Source: Bradyrhizobium elkanii WSM2783 (GTDB lineage: Bacteria > Pseudomonadota > Alphaproteobacteria > Rhizobiales > Xanthobacteraceae). From it: a stretch of DNA of 64,000 bases. Below are positions 44,759 through 52,725 of this stretch, one piece after another (the stretch's first letter is position 1; each line of letters starts with the position of its first letter). Where the stretch lies: NCBI RefSeq assembly GCF_000472865.1, contig NZ_AXAP01000003.1:194048-258047 (forward strand), written 5' to 3'. Below the pieces are notes generated by a model that was given only the letters and a program-made list of their open reading frames with translations, had not been told where the DNA came from and did no database searches. A program made the translations under genes and the position numbers.

Positions 44759-45475
44759 ATGGGCGAAGAGACAAGGATCAGGCGTCTGGCAGCACGGTCG
44801 TATCGCATTCCGACGGATGCGCCGGAAGCAGACGGTACGATCGCCTGGTCGGCTACGACGCTCAGGCTGGTCGAGGTCGACGCCGGAGGTGTGACCGGCG
44901 TTGGCTACAGCTATGGCAGCGCAGCTACCGCCGAGATCGTGAATAACAAACTCGCGTCGACCTTGCGCGAGCAGAATGCGCTGGCGATTCCGGCGCTCTG
45001 GCTTGCCATGGTGACGGCGGTGCGCAACATTGGTTGGCGCGGCGTGTGTGCGTGGGCAATTTCGGCCGTCGACGTGGCGCTGTGGGATTTGAAAGCGCGC
45101 CTGTTGAAAATGCCGCTGGCAGATCTCCTCGGACGTGAACGGGCCGAAGTGCCGATCTATGGCAGCGGTGGCTTCACCTCCTATTCCGAGGGGCGCCTGT
45201 GCGAGCAGTTGAGCGACTGGGTAGAAAGAGACGGCTGCCGATTCGTCAAGATGAAGGTCGGAACGGCGCCCGAGCATGATCTGGCTCGCATCCGGGCGGC
45301 GAAAGCGGCGGTCGGCTCCGCGGAGCTTTACGTCGATGCCAACGCCTACCGGCGTAAGCAGGCGCTCGAATTCGCCAGGCAGTTCGCCTCGCTCGGTGTG
45401 ACCTGGTTCGAGGAGCCGGTCTCGAGCGACGATCTTGAGGGATTGCGACTGCTACGAAGCACGTCGCGGAAGTGA
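44759..45475 (+). pseudogene. Truncated enolase-superfamily (mandelate racemase/muconate lactonizing) gene
   Basis: The 238-residue frame contains the N-terminal capping domain and the first half of the TIM barrel: the KxK-type motif (KMKVG), the metal Asp (YVDANAY) and the metal Glu (WFEEPVS). It then ends abruptly at LRSTSRK. Full members are about 370 residues and need a third metal ligand plus a general acid/base in the missing third, so an active enzyme is unlikely. It starts nine bases after the TPP-enzyme stop. A frameshift or deletion occurred near 45450. Confidence 0.8.
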
Positions 45476-45539
45476 TCGCTGACGCCATGCACTGAGCTCT
45501 GACGGGCACCGGCATTGCCGCCTTTTCAAGTGAAAGGCG

Positions 45540-46847
45540 CTATCGGAATGCCCCTATGGGCAATCCTGCAGAGCGAAACGGTTGCTCCTCATGCGCTGAC
45601 CACCATTGGGCCACGGCTTGCGCGACGCGATCCCAAATTGATGTAGGCAAGTCGGGGATCGCGATTCTGACGAGGTAGCGAGTGCGTATCTTGTCGTGGA
45701 ACCACTCCGCTGCACCGAAATCGAAACCAAAGCTTCCTGCGTGACGCAACGGCAACCCGGCCTTCCTGAGGTCGCCGCACAAATCCGCTGCCATTTGCCT
45801 CGTTTGCCTCTCATCAAGCATCCGCTTTGGCGTGAGCGTCACATACAGCCCGTGGCCAAAATGAAGTTCTCCCGACGAGCCGGCGAGCGTGGATGCAAAA
45901 TAGCGCGCAGTCCTTCTGCTGTTCCGCAAGATTGCTGAGACGCGCTTATCGGTGAGATCCCGATAGGCTCTCGTTCCGACATAGGGCGGGAAATGCGCCG
46001 GCAACGCTGCGCCGCCGAACAGTCGAACGGCTTTTCGCATCTCCCTCGCAAGCGCCTCCAGTTGTGCCTGATGCACACGGTGCGCTTCGCAGGCGACAAA
46101 GACGGCGGAGCCGAGCCGGCCGTATTCCAACCCAAGGGAGTCGAGCTTGGTGTGGCTGCGTACAAGCACGATCGGAATTTCCCAGCGATGCGCCCAATTC
46201 AGGACGCGGCGGATGCGCCCCGAGCCGCTCGAGAAGCAGGTTGTGTCGAAAACGATGAGATCAAGGCGCGGGTTTGCGCCGCGAAGCGTCGTCTCGAATG
46301 CGGCCGCGGGTGCACATGAGTCCAAGAGAAGCACCCGCAATCGTCGCGCCCGAGACGCGACCTCGCCAGGTGAGCTTTTCAGCAGCATCGGCCGCAAATG
46401 GCGGGCATGACTTTCGATCAGCTCCAGGGTTTCACTATAAGAGCCAGGTAGTACCAAGATGTCTGCCTCTGGCATCATTTGTGCCGATGCCAGCAGCAGC
46501 GCCGATATCGCGGCCATCCCCGAGGAGGTATAGATCGTCTCATTGGCTGCCGCGTCGTCGAATTGATAAAACGACGGGCCCCGTACGTCCAGGTCGGCGC
46601 GCTGGTAGCCATAGCTGAATTCGAATGGTCCCGCGCGCAGCCGATCGGGATACGCCCATGCAGTCTCCGTGAGCGCCCAATCGTGCAGCGCATGCTCAGC
46701 CTTCAGGGCAGCGGCCAGTTGAAATTTCCGTTCAATGACCTCAGCGACCGAGGCGGGATGGTGCAACGACAGAGGAGTGCTGAGGAAGCGGTTCAGCAAG
46801 TTGAGCTCTTCGTGCTTTCTGTGGAGATATGCCTCGAGGGTTTCCAT
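45540..46847 (-). CDS. Orphan PLP-dependent fold-type I enzyme
   Basis: A 435-residue protein with a fold-type I aminotransferase/cystathionine-synthase-like core. Visible are YTSSGMAAISALL (cofactor phosphate region), FDTTCF (Asp201, the usual PLP ring-nitrogen partner) and VRSHTKLDSLGLEYG with the candidate Schiff-base Lys234. A polar N-terminal region of about 60 residues precedes it. I do not recognise a specific subfamily. It stands alone between the truncated enolase gene and the decayed oxidase cluster. Beta/gamma-elimination or transfer on a sulfur amino acid is possible but unsupported. Confidence 0.78.
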   Translation of the reverse strand: METLEAYLHRKHEELNLLNRFLSTPLSLHHPASVAEVIERKFQLAAALKAEHALHDWALTETAWAYPDRLRAGPFEFSYGYQRADLDVRGPSFYQFDDAAANETIYTSSGMAAISALLLASAQMMPEADILVLPGSYSETLELIESHARHLRPMLLKSSPGEVASRARRLRVLLLDSCAPAAAFETTLRGANPRLDLIVFDTTCFSSGSGRIRRVLNWAHRWEIPIVLVRSHTKLDSLGLEYGRLGSAVFVACEAHRVHQAQLEALAREMRKAVRLFGGAALPAHFPPYVGTRAYRDLTDKRVSAILRNSRRTARYFASTLAGSSGELHFGHGLYVTLTPKRMLDERQTRQMAADLCGDLRKAGLPLRHAGSFGFDFGAAEWFHDKIRTRYLVRIAIPDLPTSIWDRVAQAVAQWWSAHEEQPFRSAGLPIGAFR

Positions 46848-47001
46848 GCCCGGCCTTCATTTTTGTCCGCGCATTATGATTAACGTATCTACGAGGAATT
46901 GGGTCCTTGGCCGGTCCGGTCGGCTCACGAGCTATGGAATGCATTGCGGCCGGGGCAGGCCACTTCTGCATTGCCGCCATGAATCCGGGCCGCAGCCAGC
47001 C

Positions 47002-47274
47002 TTAGGTCCGGGTCAGGAAGTCCATTAGTCCGAGCCACAGCAGGATTGCCAGCCAGAACAGTCCGGCAGCCGCAAAGATCAGGGTTCGTGGCCCGCGGTG
47101 CCAGAGTTCCATGAATACGGCAGCAACGACCGAGGCCTTCAGAGCGGCGATGCTGAGCGCGACCATCGCGTTGCCGTTCCCGAGCGGGACGTAAGACAGG
47201 CTGACCGTGAGCGCGAGCAGAGCAAGCAGCACGAGCCAAGCGGCGAGCAGCGGAATTGAAGGGCGCGAAGGCAT
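47002..47274 (-). CDS. Cytochrome c oxidase subunit IV-like small membrane protein
   Basis: A 90-residue protein with three hydrophobic segments (LLAAWLVLLALLALTVSLSY, IAALKASVVAAVFMEL and LIFAAAGLFWLAILLWLGLM). This matches the small subunit IV of bacterial caa3/aa3-type oxidases. The ATG at 47274 overlaps the stop of the subunit III remnant (TGATG). Its reading frame is intact, but its partner genes upstream are broken, so it probably has no assembled complex encoded here. Confidence 0.82.
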   Translation of the reverse strand: MPSRPSIPLLAAWLVLLALLALTVSLSYVPLGNGNAMVALSIAALKASVVAAVFMELWHRGPRTLIFAAAGLFWLAILLWLGLMDFLTRT

Positions 47275-47581
47275 CACGAGACCGATCTCCCGGGAAGATA
47301 GATGAGAGCAAACAAGAAGATCCAGACTACACCGCCCAAGCGACCAGAAAGCTCGATGTGAGCAGGATCGCCGTATTGGCCGTGCCGATCAGAAGATCGG
47401 TGTGGCGCCCCGCAGCCAGGAAACTTGCGGGATAGGCGTGCCGGTAGACGAAATAGGAAAGCACGAGGCCGCCGAACAGAAGCACCTCGGTCGCGATGAA
47501 GACCCACATGCCGAGTTCGGCGGTGTGATCACGATGCTCAACGGAAATGAACTGCGGCGCAAACGAGCGGGTCTCAGGCAT
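47274..47581 (-). pseudogene. Cytochrome c oxidase subunit III with internal deletion
   Basis: The start is good subunit [14 protein letters not shown], then LGMWVFIATEVLLFGGLVLSYFVYRHAYPA and NTAILLTSSFLVA. At about 47335 it shifts frame and lands directly in the family's C-terminal segment VVWIFLFALIYLPGR. The central helices (about 90 residues of around 190-200) are missing. The translated frame stops at 47327. The ATG lies inside the last codons of the subunit I remnant, the usual operon overlap. Confidence 0.85.
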
Positions 47582-47765
47582 TTTGTGGTTCTGCCTTGAA
47601 GTCGGAGGAATACTGGTACGGCGCACGCGTGACGACCGGCTGCACCTCAAAGTTAAATTCCGGTGGCGGCGAGGGTGTCTGCCATTCCAGTCCCGGCGCG
47701 TTCCACGGATTGGCCAGCGAGCGTCGCCCGAAGAAGGCGGAATAGGCGAGATCGCGCCGATCGGC
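47574..47765 (-). pseudogene. C-terminal remnant of cytochrome c oxidase subunit I
   Basis: Reading on the minus strand gives [36 protein letters not shown] and PVVTRAPYQ, ending at a stop (47574-47576). This is the typical C-terminal tail of heme-copper oxidase subunit I (NPW ... LEW ... SPPP). Only about 60 residues remain. The catalytic body with its heme and copper histidines is gone, and upstream of about 47765 the frame no longer resembles the family. The stop overlaps the subunit III start. Confidence 0.82.
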
Positions 47766-48019
47766 GCTGGCTTTTGGGATTGTGCGCGCTGACGCTGCTG
47801 ATGCGCGTGCTGGAGGCCGCCATTCTGATCCTGCCCGCGATCGACCACGTCGCGCCGCTAACCACGGCGGTGATGCTGGCGGCCGCGCTGGTCTTTGTCG
47901 GGGCGCTTCTGCTTTGGATGTTTGATGCCATGCTGTCTGAGCGCGCGCGTTGGATCAACGCGACGGTGCAACATGTTCGCGCCGAAGGAGAAGCAGGATC
48001 AGGGCGGCCAGCCCGATGA
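47762..48019 (+). pseudogene. Possible membrane-protein fragment on the opposite strand
   Basis: On the plus strand, between the subunit I remnant and the SCO remnant, an open frame shows strong GC3 coding character and two hydrophobic stretches: [19 protein letters not shown], then [20 protein letters not shown]. No start with family resemblance is seen, and it runs into the SCO remnant. It loosely resembles C-terminal ends of quinol:cytochrome c oxidoreductase membrane subunits, but this is a weak impression. It may be a gene fragment trapped by rearrangement. Confidence 0.3.
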
Positions 48020-48646
48020 TCGTCATGAGGGCCGTGCCGGCGAGCAGCCGCCCAACAGCGAGCGTATAGGTGCCACTCACGGGATCGAAGCCGTAACAGA
48101 TCAGGCCAATGTGATCGGCAACCGACCCAACCTGTCCCGACCGGCATCGACCAGAGCAAGGCGCAGGCTCGCGGCATCCAGCGCAAGTGCCGAAAGGCCG
48201 CGGACGACGCGGCCATCCGGGGTGACCACGAAAGCGGCGAGGGGATGCGCAAACTGATCGTGTTCACTGTCGTAGCGGAAATGAAACCCGAAGGCGTTGG
48301 TCAACTCGCGTATAGCAGCGGCGTTCGTGCGCAGGAAGTGACTGTTGCGGACCAACTCCCCGTCGCTACCGATTTGCTCGTGCTTCATTGTTAGCGCATC
48401 GGCCACCGCATCCCTCGGATCCAGGCTGACCACCAAGCACCCAGACGGATGGCGTCGCGCCCAGCCACTCCCGCAACGGCTCGATGTCTTTTTCGCCTTG
48501 CAGGAGCAGCGATAGCGGAAGAGATCCATTCGGCGGTGGCACGGCTTCCACCCCGCCATTTCACTCACGTTAACGCGCGCCTGCGCCGGGACTCCGGCGA
48601 GCAATATCGCAACAGTTGCGATTGCGGCAGCTCGCATCATGAGCAC
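47955..48646 (-). pseudogene. SCO1/SenC-like copper chaperone, frameshifted and missing its copper motif
   Basis: Pieces of an SCO-family protein occur in different frames. These are a signal-like start (RAAAIATVAILLAGVPAQA), then PPPNGSLPLSLLLQGEKDIE in a second frame, LVVSLDPRDAVADALTMKHE back in the first, and a C-terminal DHIGLICYGFDPVSGTYTLA plus membrane anchor (LIICLAALILLLL-like) in another. The segment that should carry the copper-binding CxxxC is absent between VWVL and LVVSLDP. At least three lesions make it non-functional. It would have delivered copper to the oxidase whose remains follow. Confidence 0.82.
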
Positions 48647-48723
48647 GTCGACCTTTCAGCCAGTGCCTAACGCTGGGTCTTGAACGGGGTTCCATTTGCG
48701 GCATTAGCCCGAGGCGGTCATCT

Positions 48724-48757
48724 CAAATAAAAAGATGCCGGCGGATCTACCGGCATC
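48724..48757 (-). terminator. Rho-independent terminator of the DUF4142 gene
   Basis: GATGCCGG, an 8-base loop and CCGGCATC form a perfect 8-bp stem (48734-48757). On the minus strand it is followed by TTTTTATTT. It lies 16 bases past the DUF4142 stop. Confidence 0.85.
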
Positions 48758-48772
48758 ATTGAGTTTGTGCAT

Positions 48773-49327
48773 CTACTTGCTGGACTGACCGACGCTTGGT
48801 GCCTTGTCGAGCTCTTGGGCCATATCAAGGTGATGCTGCAGCGCGGGCAACGTTTTGCCGGCCCAGTCTTTCAGATCGGCATTGTCGCCACCCTTGGCAT
48901 AGCGCTCGAAAAGCGACACCGCGTCCTTGTGAGCGCTGACCTGGTAGGAATCGTAGTCCGAGCTGAAATCCTTGCCGGACACATCCTTCAGCTTGTTGAG
49001 CTTGCTCTGGTGCGAACTGTCGAGCGCCGCGGGCACCTCCGCCTTGACCTTGCCGCTGGTGACCAGTTGCTTCAGCTCGGCTGAGGTCTTTGAGTGGTCG
49101 GTTACCATCCGCTGGGCAAAGGATTTCTCCCGCGCATTGCCCTTTTGTTCGGCGAGCTTGCTCGATTCGATTTCGAACATGTCGCTGATTGCGACCTCCT
49201 TGACGAAGTCGGCCGTGGTCGGCGCAACACCCAGCATTGAATTGACGCCGGTCTTCTCGCCGGCGGATTGAGCAAGAGCTGGGCCTGCCAGCAGAACGCA
49301 GCCCAGCACGATGATTGCACGCGTCAT
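48773..49327 (-). CDS. DUF4142 domain-containing exported protein
   Basis: A 184-residue protein with a signal peptide (residues 1-20, MTRAIIVLGCVLLAGPALAQ) and a helical DUF4142 ferritin-like-fold domain: ADFVKEVAISDMFEIESSKLAEQ and AQRMVTDHSKTSAELKQL. The ATG at 49327 follows AAGGACC. It is probably periplasmic. Members are stress- or envelope-associated with no defined reaction. It has its own strong terminator downstream. Confidence 0.88.
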   Translation of the reverse strand: MTRAIIVLGCVLLAGPALAQSAGEKTGVNSMLGVAPTTADFVKEVAISDMFEIESSKLAEQKGNAREKSFAQRMVTDHSKTSAELKQLVTSGKVKAEVPAALDSSHQSKLNKLKDVSGKDFSSDYDSYQVSAHKDAVSLFERYAKGGDNADLKDWAGKTLPALQHHLDMAQELDKAPSVGQSSK

Positions 49328-49474
49328 GATTTTGGTCCTTCCGGATTTCAGCGGCGCCATGGTTGCCGACTGAAGGTGCGCATCAACCCGCAGAGGAGGG
49401 TGTTGTTCCTCTCGGTTGGCTGCGGCAGGGGCGTTTGATCGTATCGGCTGGGGCTGGTTGAGGAGCAGCCGCGC

Positions 49475-50365
49475 CTATCGCGCGCTGATTCTTGGCTCGA
49501 ACCTGTCGGCAATGGCCATCCATTCCGGAAGCGGCGCGCCGTCACGGTGTCGACCGCCAGCAACAGCTGCCGCCCAGGCGCTGACGGCTCCGAGCAGGGC
49601 GGCGACTGCCAGTGAAAATGCCAGGATGATTGTGCTGCGACGCGCATGAGCAATCGCCGTCTTCGAACTCGCAATCGCCTGATCGGCTCGCCGCTCGGCG
49701 TCGCCCGCGGAAAGACCCGTAAGTGTCTGGACCTGCTGAATCAGATAGGTCCGGTCATCACCATTTACCCCGCCGTGGCTCGACGAAGTCATGAGTATCC
49801 GGCCGGCCTCGGCACGTTCGACGCTCATATCGACGTTCGGAGGTCGACGCGGTTGGCGGAGAAGCCGATCGAGCTCGTAGCTCAGAAGTGGTTCGGCTGA
49901 GGTCCTGTTTTCCATTGCAAACGATGGAGATGCGCGATTGATTGCTGCTGCGCTCACGATCGCCGTCAATCCGGCCCCGATTAGAACGGCGAGTGCCCAA
50001 GCCGTCAGGCCATGAAGACCATCGCGCGTTTCCTCCGAATTGGGGCCAGCGCTAATGTCATCGCGGACAGCACCAATGTCGCCGCGCGTCCGACCGGCAA
50101 TGTAGCCGCCGAGGCCGAAACTGACGATCGCCTGCAGAATCAGAAAGAGGCCTGATAGCAGCGACAGGGCGGCAGATGCATCTCGCCAAGTTGGTGAAGT
50201 CGAGCTGATCCCGAGACCGATGGTGACGCCAAAGGTCACCAGGGTGAAGGCAAACGCCGCGGCGACTAACGCGCCTGCGATAATCGGCGTCCAGCGCAGA
50301 TATCTGACATCATCAGTAAACGTCGGCACTCCGTCTTCGACGAGCGCGGCAGCCTCGATCGTCAT
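49475..50365 (-). CDS. Hypothetical multi-pass membrane protein
   Basis: A 296-residue protein with hydrophobic segments near residues 25-50 (IIAGALVAAAFAFTLVTFGV), 60-90, 125-150 and 250-280 (IILAFSLAVAALLGAVSAWA). Charged and Gly-rich loops (GGYIAGRTRG) lie between. It belongs to a membrane protein type I associate with Bradyrhizobium stress regions, with no assigned function. It starts 11 bases after the 24-residue membrane peptide gene, so the two form an operon. Nothing indicates enzymatic activity. Confidence 0.75.
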   Translation of the reverse strand: MTIEAAALVEDGVPTFTDDVRYLRWTPIIAGALVAAAFAFTLVTFGVTIGLGISSTSPTWRDASAALSLLSGLFLILQAIVSFGLGGYIAGRTRGDIGAVRDDISAGPNSEETRDGLHGLTAWALAVLIGAGLTAIVSAAAINRASPSFAMENRTSAEPLLSYELDRLLRQPRRPPNVDMSVERAEAGRILMTSSSHGGVNGDDRTYLIQQVQTLTGLSAGDAERRADQAIASSKTAIAHARRSTIILAFSLAVAALLGAVSAWAAAVAGGRHRDGAPLPEWMAIADRFEPRISAR

Positions 50366-50376
50366 GGTCGAATCCC

Positions 50377-50451
50377 TCAGCGCAGACCGAAAAACGAAAG
50401 GATGGCCAGTATGACGACGATCAGGCCAACCAGATAGATCAGCTGGTTCAT
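50377..50451 (-). CDS. 24-residue membrane microprotein
   Basis: An ATG (50449-50451, minus) opens a 24-codon frame made of one hydrophobic helix: MNQLIYLVGLIVVILAIL followed by SFFGLR. It is preceded by a near-perfect Shine-Dalgarno, AAGGAGG with a 6-base spacer. It ends 11 bases before the ATG of the larger membrane protein. Such a strong ribosome binding site, a pure transmembrane composition and operon position argue for a real small protein, possibly a partner of its neighbour. Confidence 0.7.
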   Translation of the reverse strand: MNQLIYLVGLIVVILAILSFFGLR

Positions 50452-50675
50452 TTCAATCCTCCTTGATCGCTTGATAAGCGCAGGCGGGTTCGGAAGGTTC
50501 CTGTCAGACCTGATGATGCGGCGCAAAACGCGCCATAATGGCTATTTCGTTCGCGGTGATCGCGCTGGAACGTTGCGGGCCGGAAAAGCCGGAAGGCTGC
50601 ACACCGCTCCTGATGCAGCCTGCACCCAGTGGAGCATCAAAGACCATTGTCGATCACAATCCGCCCCGCTGATTT

Positions 50676-50900
50676 TCAGGCGTCTGGGGATCCCCCTCGT
50701 TCGGATGCAACCCGATCATCACTTGGACTTGGGGAACAGGACGCTACCGCTTCTTCCACTTCCTTGACCAGCGCTCGGTGGTGTTCAGCGAGCTTGGCAA
50801 ATAATGCTTTCTTCGTCCCATTGGTCGCCAGCTTGCTGATTAACTCGCACTCCTCGGCTTCATTCCGAAGCCTCTCCAGGTGCGCCTGCATGTCTTTCAT
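50676..50900 (-). CDS. Small conserved hypothetical protein (74 residues)
   Basis: A 74-residue, mostly helical protein starting MKDMQAHLERLRNEAEECE and continuing through ELFAKLAEHH-like sequence (ALFAKLAEHHRALVKEVEEA), with a polar tail. This resembles small proteins common in Rhizobiales that share an HLERLR...LFAKLAEHH pattern. It overlaps the upstream 66-residue gene by four bases (ATGA). Function unknown. Confidence 0.65.
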   Translation of the reverse strand: MKDMQAHLERLRNEAEECELISKLATNGTKKALFAKLAEHHRALVKEVEEAVASCSPSPSDDRVASERGGSPDA

Positions 50901-51097
50901 TTTGGTGCGCCCAAACTTAGAGCTACGTCCAGCTCAGCAGCTTGTTCGATTTGCCGCGCCTGGCGGAGAAGCTTGTCCCGCTCGGCGCCCGGAGACAGAT
51001 TTCTGGCGCGCGTCCGAGCCCGTTGCGCTGAGCTGATCAGTCGCTCATGCAATGAGCCGATCGGCTTGGACCGATTGCGCTTTCGTTTATTGCTCAT
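50897..51097 (-). CDS. Small basic hypothetical protein (66 residues)
   Basis: A 66-residue, highly basic N-terminus (MSNKRKRNRSKP) followed by an Arg-rich helical stretch (LISSAQRARTRARNLSPGAE) and a more acidic end. It overlaps the 74-residue gene by four bases, consistent with a two-gene operon. The charge could suit nucleic-acid contact, but no domain is recognisable. Function unknown. Confidence 0.6.
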   Translation of the reverse strand: MSNKRKRNRSKPIGSLHERLISSAQRARTRARNLSPGAERDKLLRQARQIEQAAELDVALSLGAPK

Positions 51098-51369
51098 ATT
51101 GAGAGCTTAGCATCGGGCTGCCAGGGGAAATTCAACTATGTAAAGACCCTGCGCAAGGCTGCGATAAAATTGGATTGATTCTCCGACAATGGCGGCCATC
51201 CATCGCTGTCCGCTGTGCCGCTGACAGCCGATCTGTTCGGGCCCGCAGCCGATCAGGGCTAGTGCCGCTGCAAAGGCTGACCTCACTTAACATGTGTGAT
51301 TGTACCGCCAGGTCGCGCTGGCACAGGCTATTGCGAGGCGGTCGCTAATGCCGAAGGTAAGGGGAAGAA

Positions 51370-51633
51370 ATGATGCTCAGCGAGGAATTTAGTCAGAAGA
51401 CGATCGCCGCAATGGACCTGGCGCTGGAGAGGGCATGCAGATTCCTGCCTATCGGACTACCAGAGCATGAAACAAGGAAGTTCGTTGCAGAGAAGATCAT
51501 TGAATGCGCCAAGAACGGCAACCAAACTCTTGCCGGCCTTACCGAGGTGGGACGCCGCGCGATACATGAGCTGATCGCAAGAAGGAACGAGACCGCTGAT
51601 GAGATGACTTTGACCCACCCTGATGGCAAGTAA
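51370..51633 (+). CDS. Small hypothetical protein (87 residues)
   Basis: An 87-residue protein with helical, charged sequence: MMLSEEFSQKTIAAMDLALE, HETRKFVAEKIIECAKNGNQT and RRAIHELIARRN. It has a good ribosome binding site (GGGGAAG) 5-6 bases before the ATG. The FVAEKIIECAKNGNQTLAGLTEVGRRA block resembles a recurrent small Bradyrhizobium protein. It stands alone. Upstream 51098-51369 contains no other gene I can support. Confidence 0.6.
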   Translation: MMLSEEFSQKTIAAMDLALERACRFLPIGLPEHETRKFVAEKIIECAKNGNQTLAGLTEVGRRAIHELIARRNETADEMTLTHPDGK

Positions 51634-52087
51634 GCCATGCATCTTGCTCATCGGGCTGAGGAGGTGTCGCTCAGAAGCCTCAAGCGCACCTGTTCTCGAC
51701 AGGGGGTAGCGGGTTAGCGTGCCCCGCCCAAAGGGCGAGGCCGACCTTTTGCGCTGCAGCGCAGGTAATTGCCACCAGTTCAATGATGGTGCTGCCCTTG
51801 GCTTCGCCACCTCTCGCTGACCAAGCAACTCCTGCCGAGAGGAAGCGGGCTCCGGTGTCGACGCCATGATCGCGCGGGGTGCGACGCGCCCAGAGCCCAC
51901 TTAACATAGGTTGCGACCGTAGTCGGGGACTCGCATAATCTCTGCTCAGTTACGGCCCGGTCGATCGGCGCGCATGCCGCCCCCTTTATGGGCCGATGTT
52001 CCTCCCGCTGAACTCCCGTGCGCCTAAATTCCGGCGTTGACCCTCGGTCGCGACAGGACACGGCGCGCCTCGCCGCTCGCTTTGCCC
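51634..52087. other. Intergenic stretch without a recognisable gene
   Basis: About 450 bases between the 87-residue gene and the pyrophosphatase gene. Minus-strand open frames (51457-51900, 51780-52061) give arginine/serine-rich products that look like non-coding translation. It probably holds decayed sequence. Nothing else was recognised. Confidence 0.5.
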
Positions 52088-52603
52088 TTATGTGGACAGC
52101 CGCTTGATGGTCTTGACGGCCTGGTTGGGGCCGCGCCAGCCCAGGAACTCAAGCTCCTTTTCCTCAAGCGCATTCGTTGCGAGAAAGAACTGCTGAAGCT
52201 CCTGGTGCGCTCGAGAGGGAAGATCGCGGATGTCCTTCAGGTCGGTCTCGAGCGGAGTGCGGTCGGGCACCGCGAACAGGCGATCGTTTCTCTCCGTCTT
52301 GCTCTTGCCTTTCTGTTCGACTTCGAGAATCCCTATCGGTCTGCACCGCAAGACCACGCCGGGGTAGGATTGCGCATCGTGAATCACTAGGACGTCGAGC
52401 GGATCACCGTCCTGCGCCTTGGTCGATGGGACAAAGCCCCAATCGTACGGATAGCTCAGACCGGCCATCAGAGGCTTGGCGAGCGTAAAGACGCGCAGCT
52501 TCGGATCGAAGTCAAGCTTGCAGGTGCTTCCGCGAGGAGTCTCGATCACTGCAAAGATTTGGTCATCGCCGGCCCAGGTCGGAAGCTTAAAAAGGTTCGT
52601 CAT
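52088..52603 (-). CDS. ppa: Inorganic pyrophosphatase
   Basis: A 171-residue family I soluble pyrophosphatase. The metal signature D65-G-D67-P-L-D70 (QDGDPLDVLV) and the substrate-site blocks FAVIETPRGSTCKLDFDP and YPYDWGFVPST are clear. It hydrolyses PPi to phosphate in the cytoplasm and pulls biosynthetic reactions forward. The C-terminal block HQELQQFFLATNALEEKELE is longer than in the minimal core but within family range. It is transcribed alone on the minus strand. It may be a second copy beside a housekeeping one elsewhere. Confidence 0.93.
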   Translation of the reverse strand: MTNLFKLPTWAGDDQIFAVIETPRGSTCKLDFDPKLRVFTLAKPLMAGLSYPYDWGFVPSTKAQDGDPLDVLVIHDAQSYPGVVLRCRPIGILEVEQKGKSKTERNDRLFAVPDRTPLETDLKDIRDLPSRAHQELQQFFLATNALEEKELEFLGWRGPNQAVKTIKRLST

Positions 52604-52725
52604 CTCATCTTCCTGTTATCTCGCGCGGTCAGGTGCGTCGGGCCCCTGGCCGGGAGGCTGACAAAGCTTGTCGCGCCGACAAACTTATCTGTCTGCTCTT
52701 TGAGGACGCCATAACGATTCCTTAG

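Noticed and set aside
43277..45277. Antisense open frame of 666 codons opposite the TPP enzyme
   Set aside because: It runs across the intact TPP gene and part of the truncated enolase gene with no domain; it is a shadow frame.
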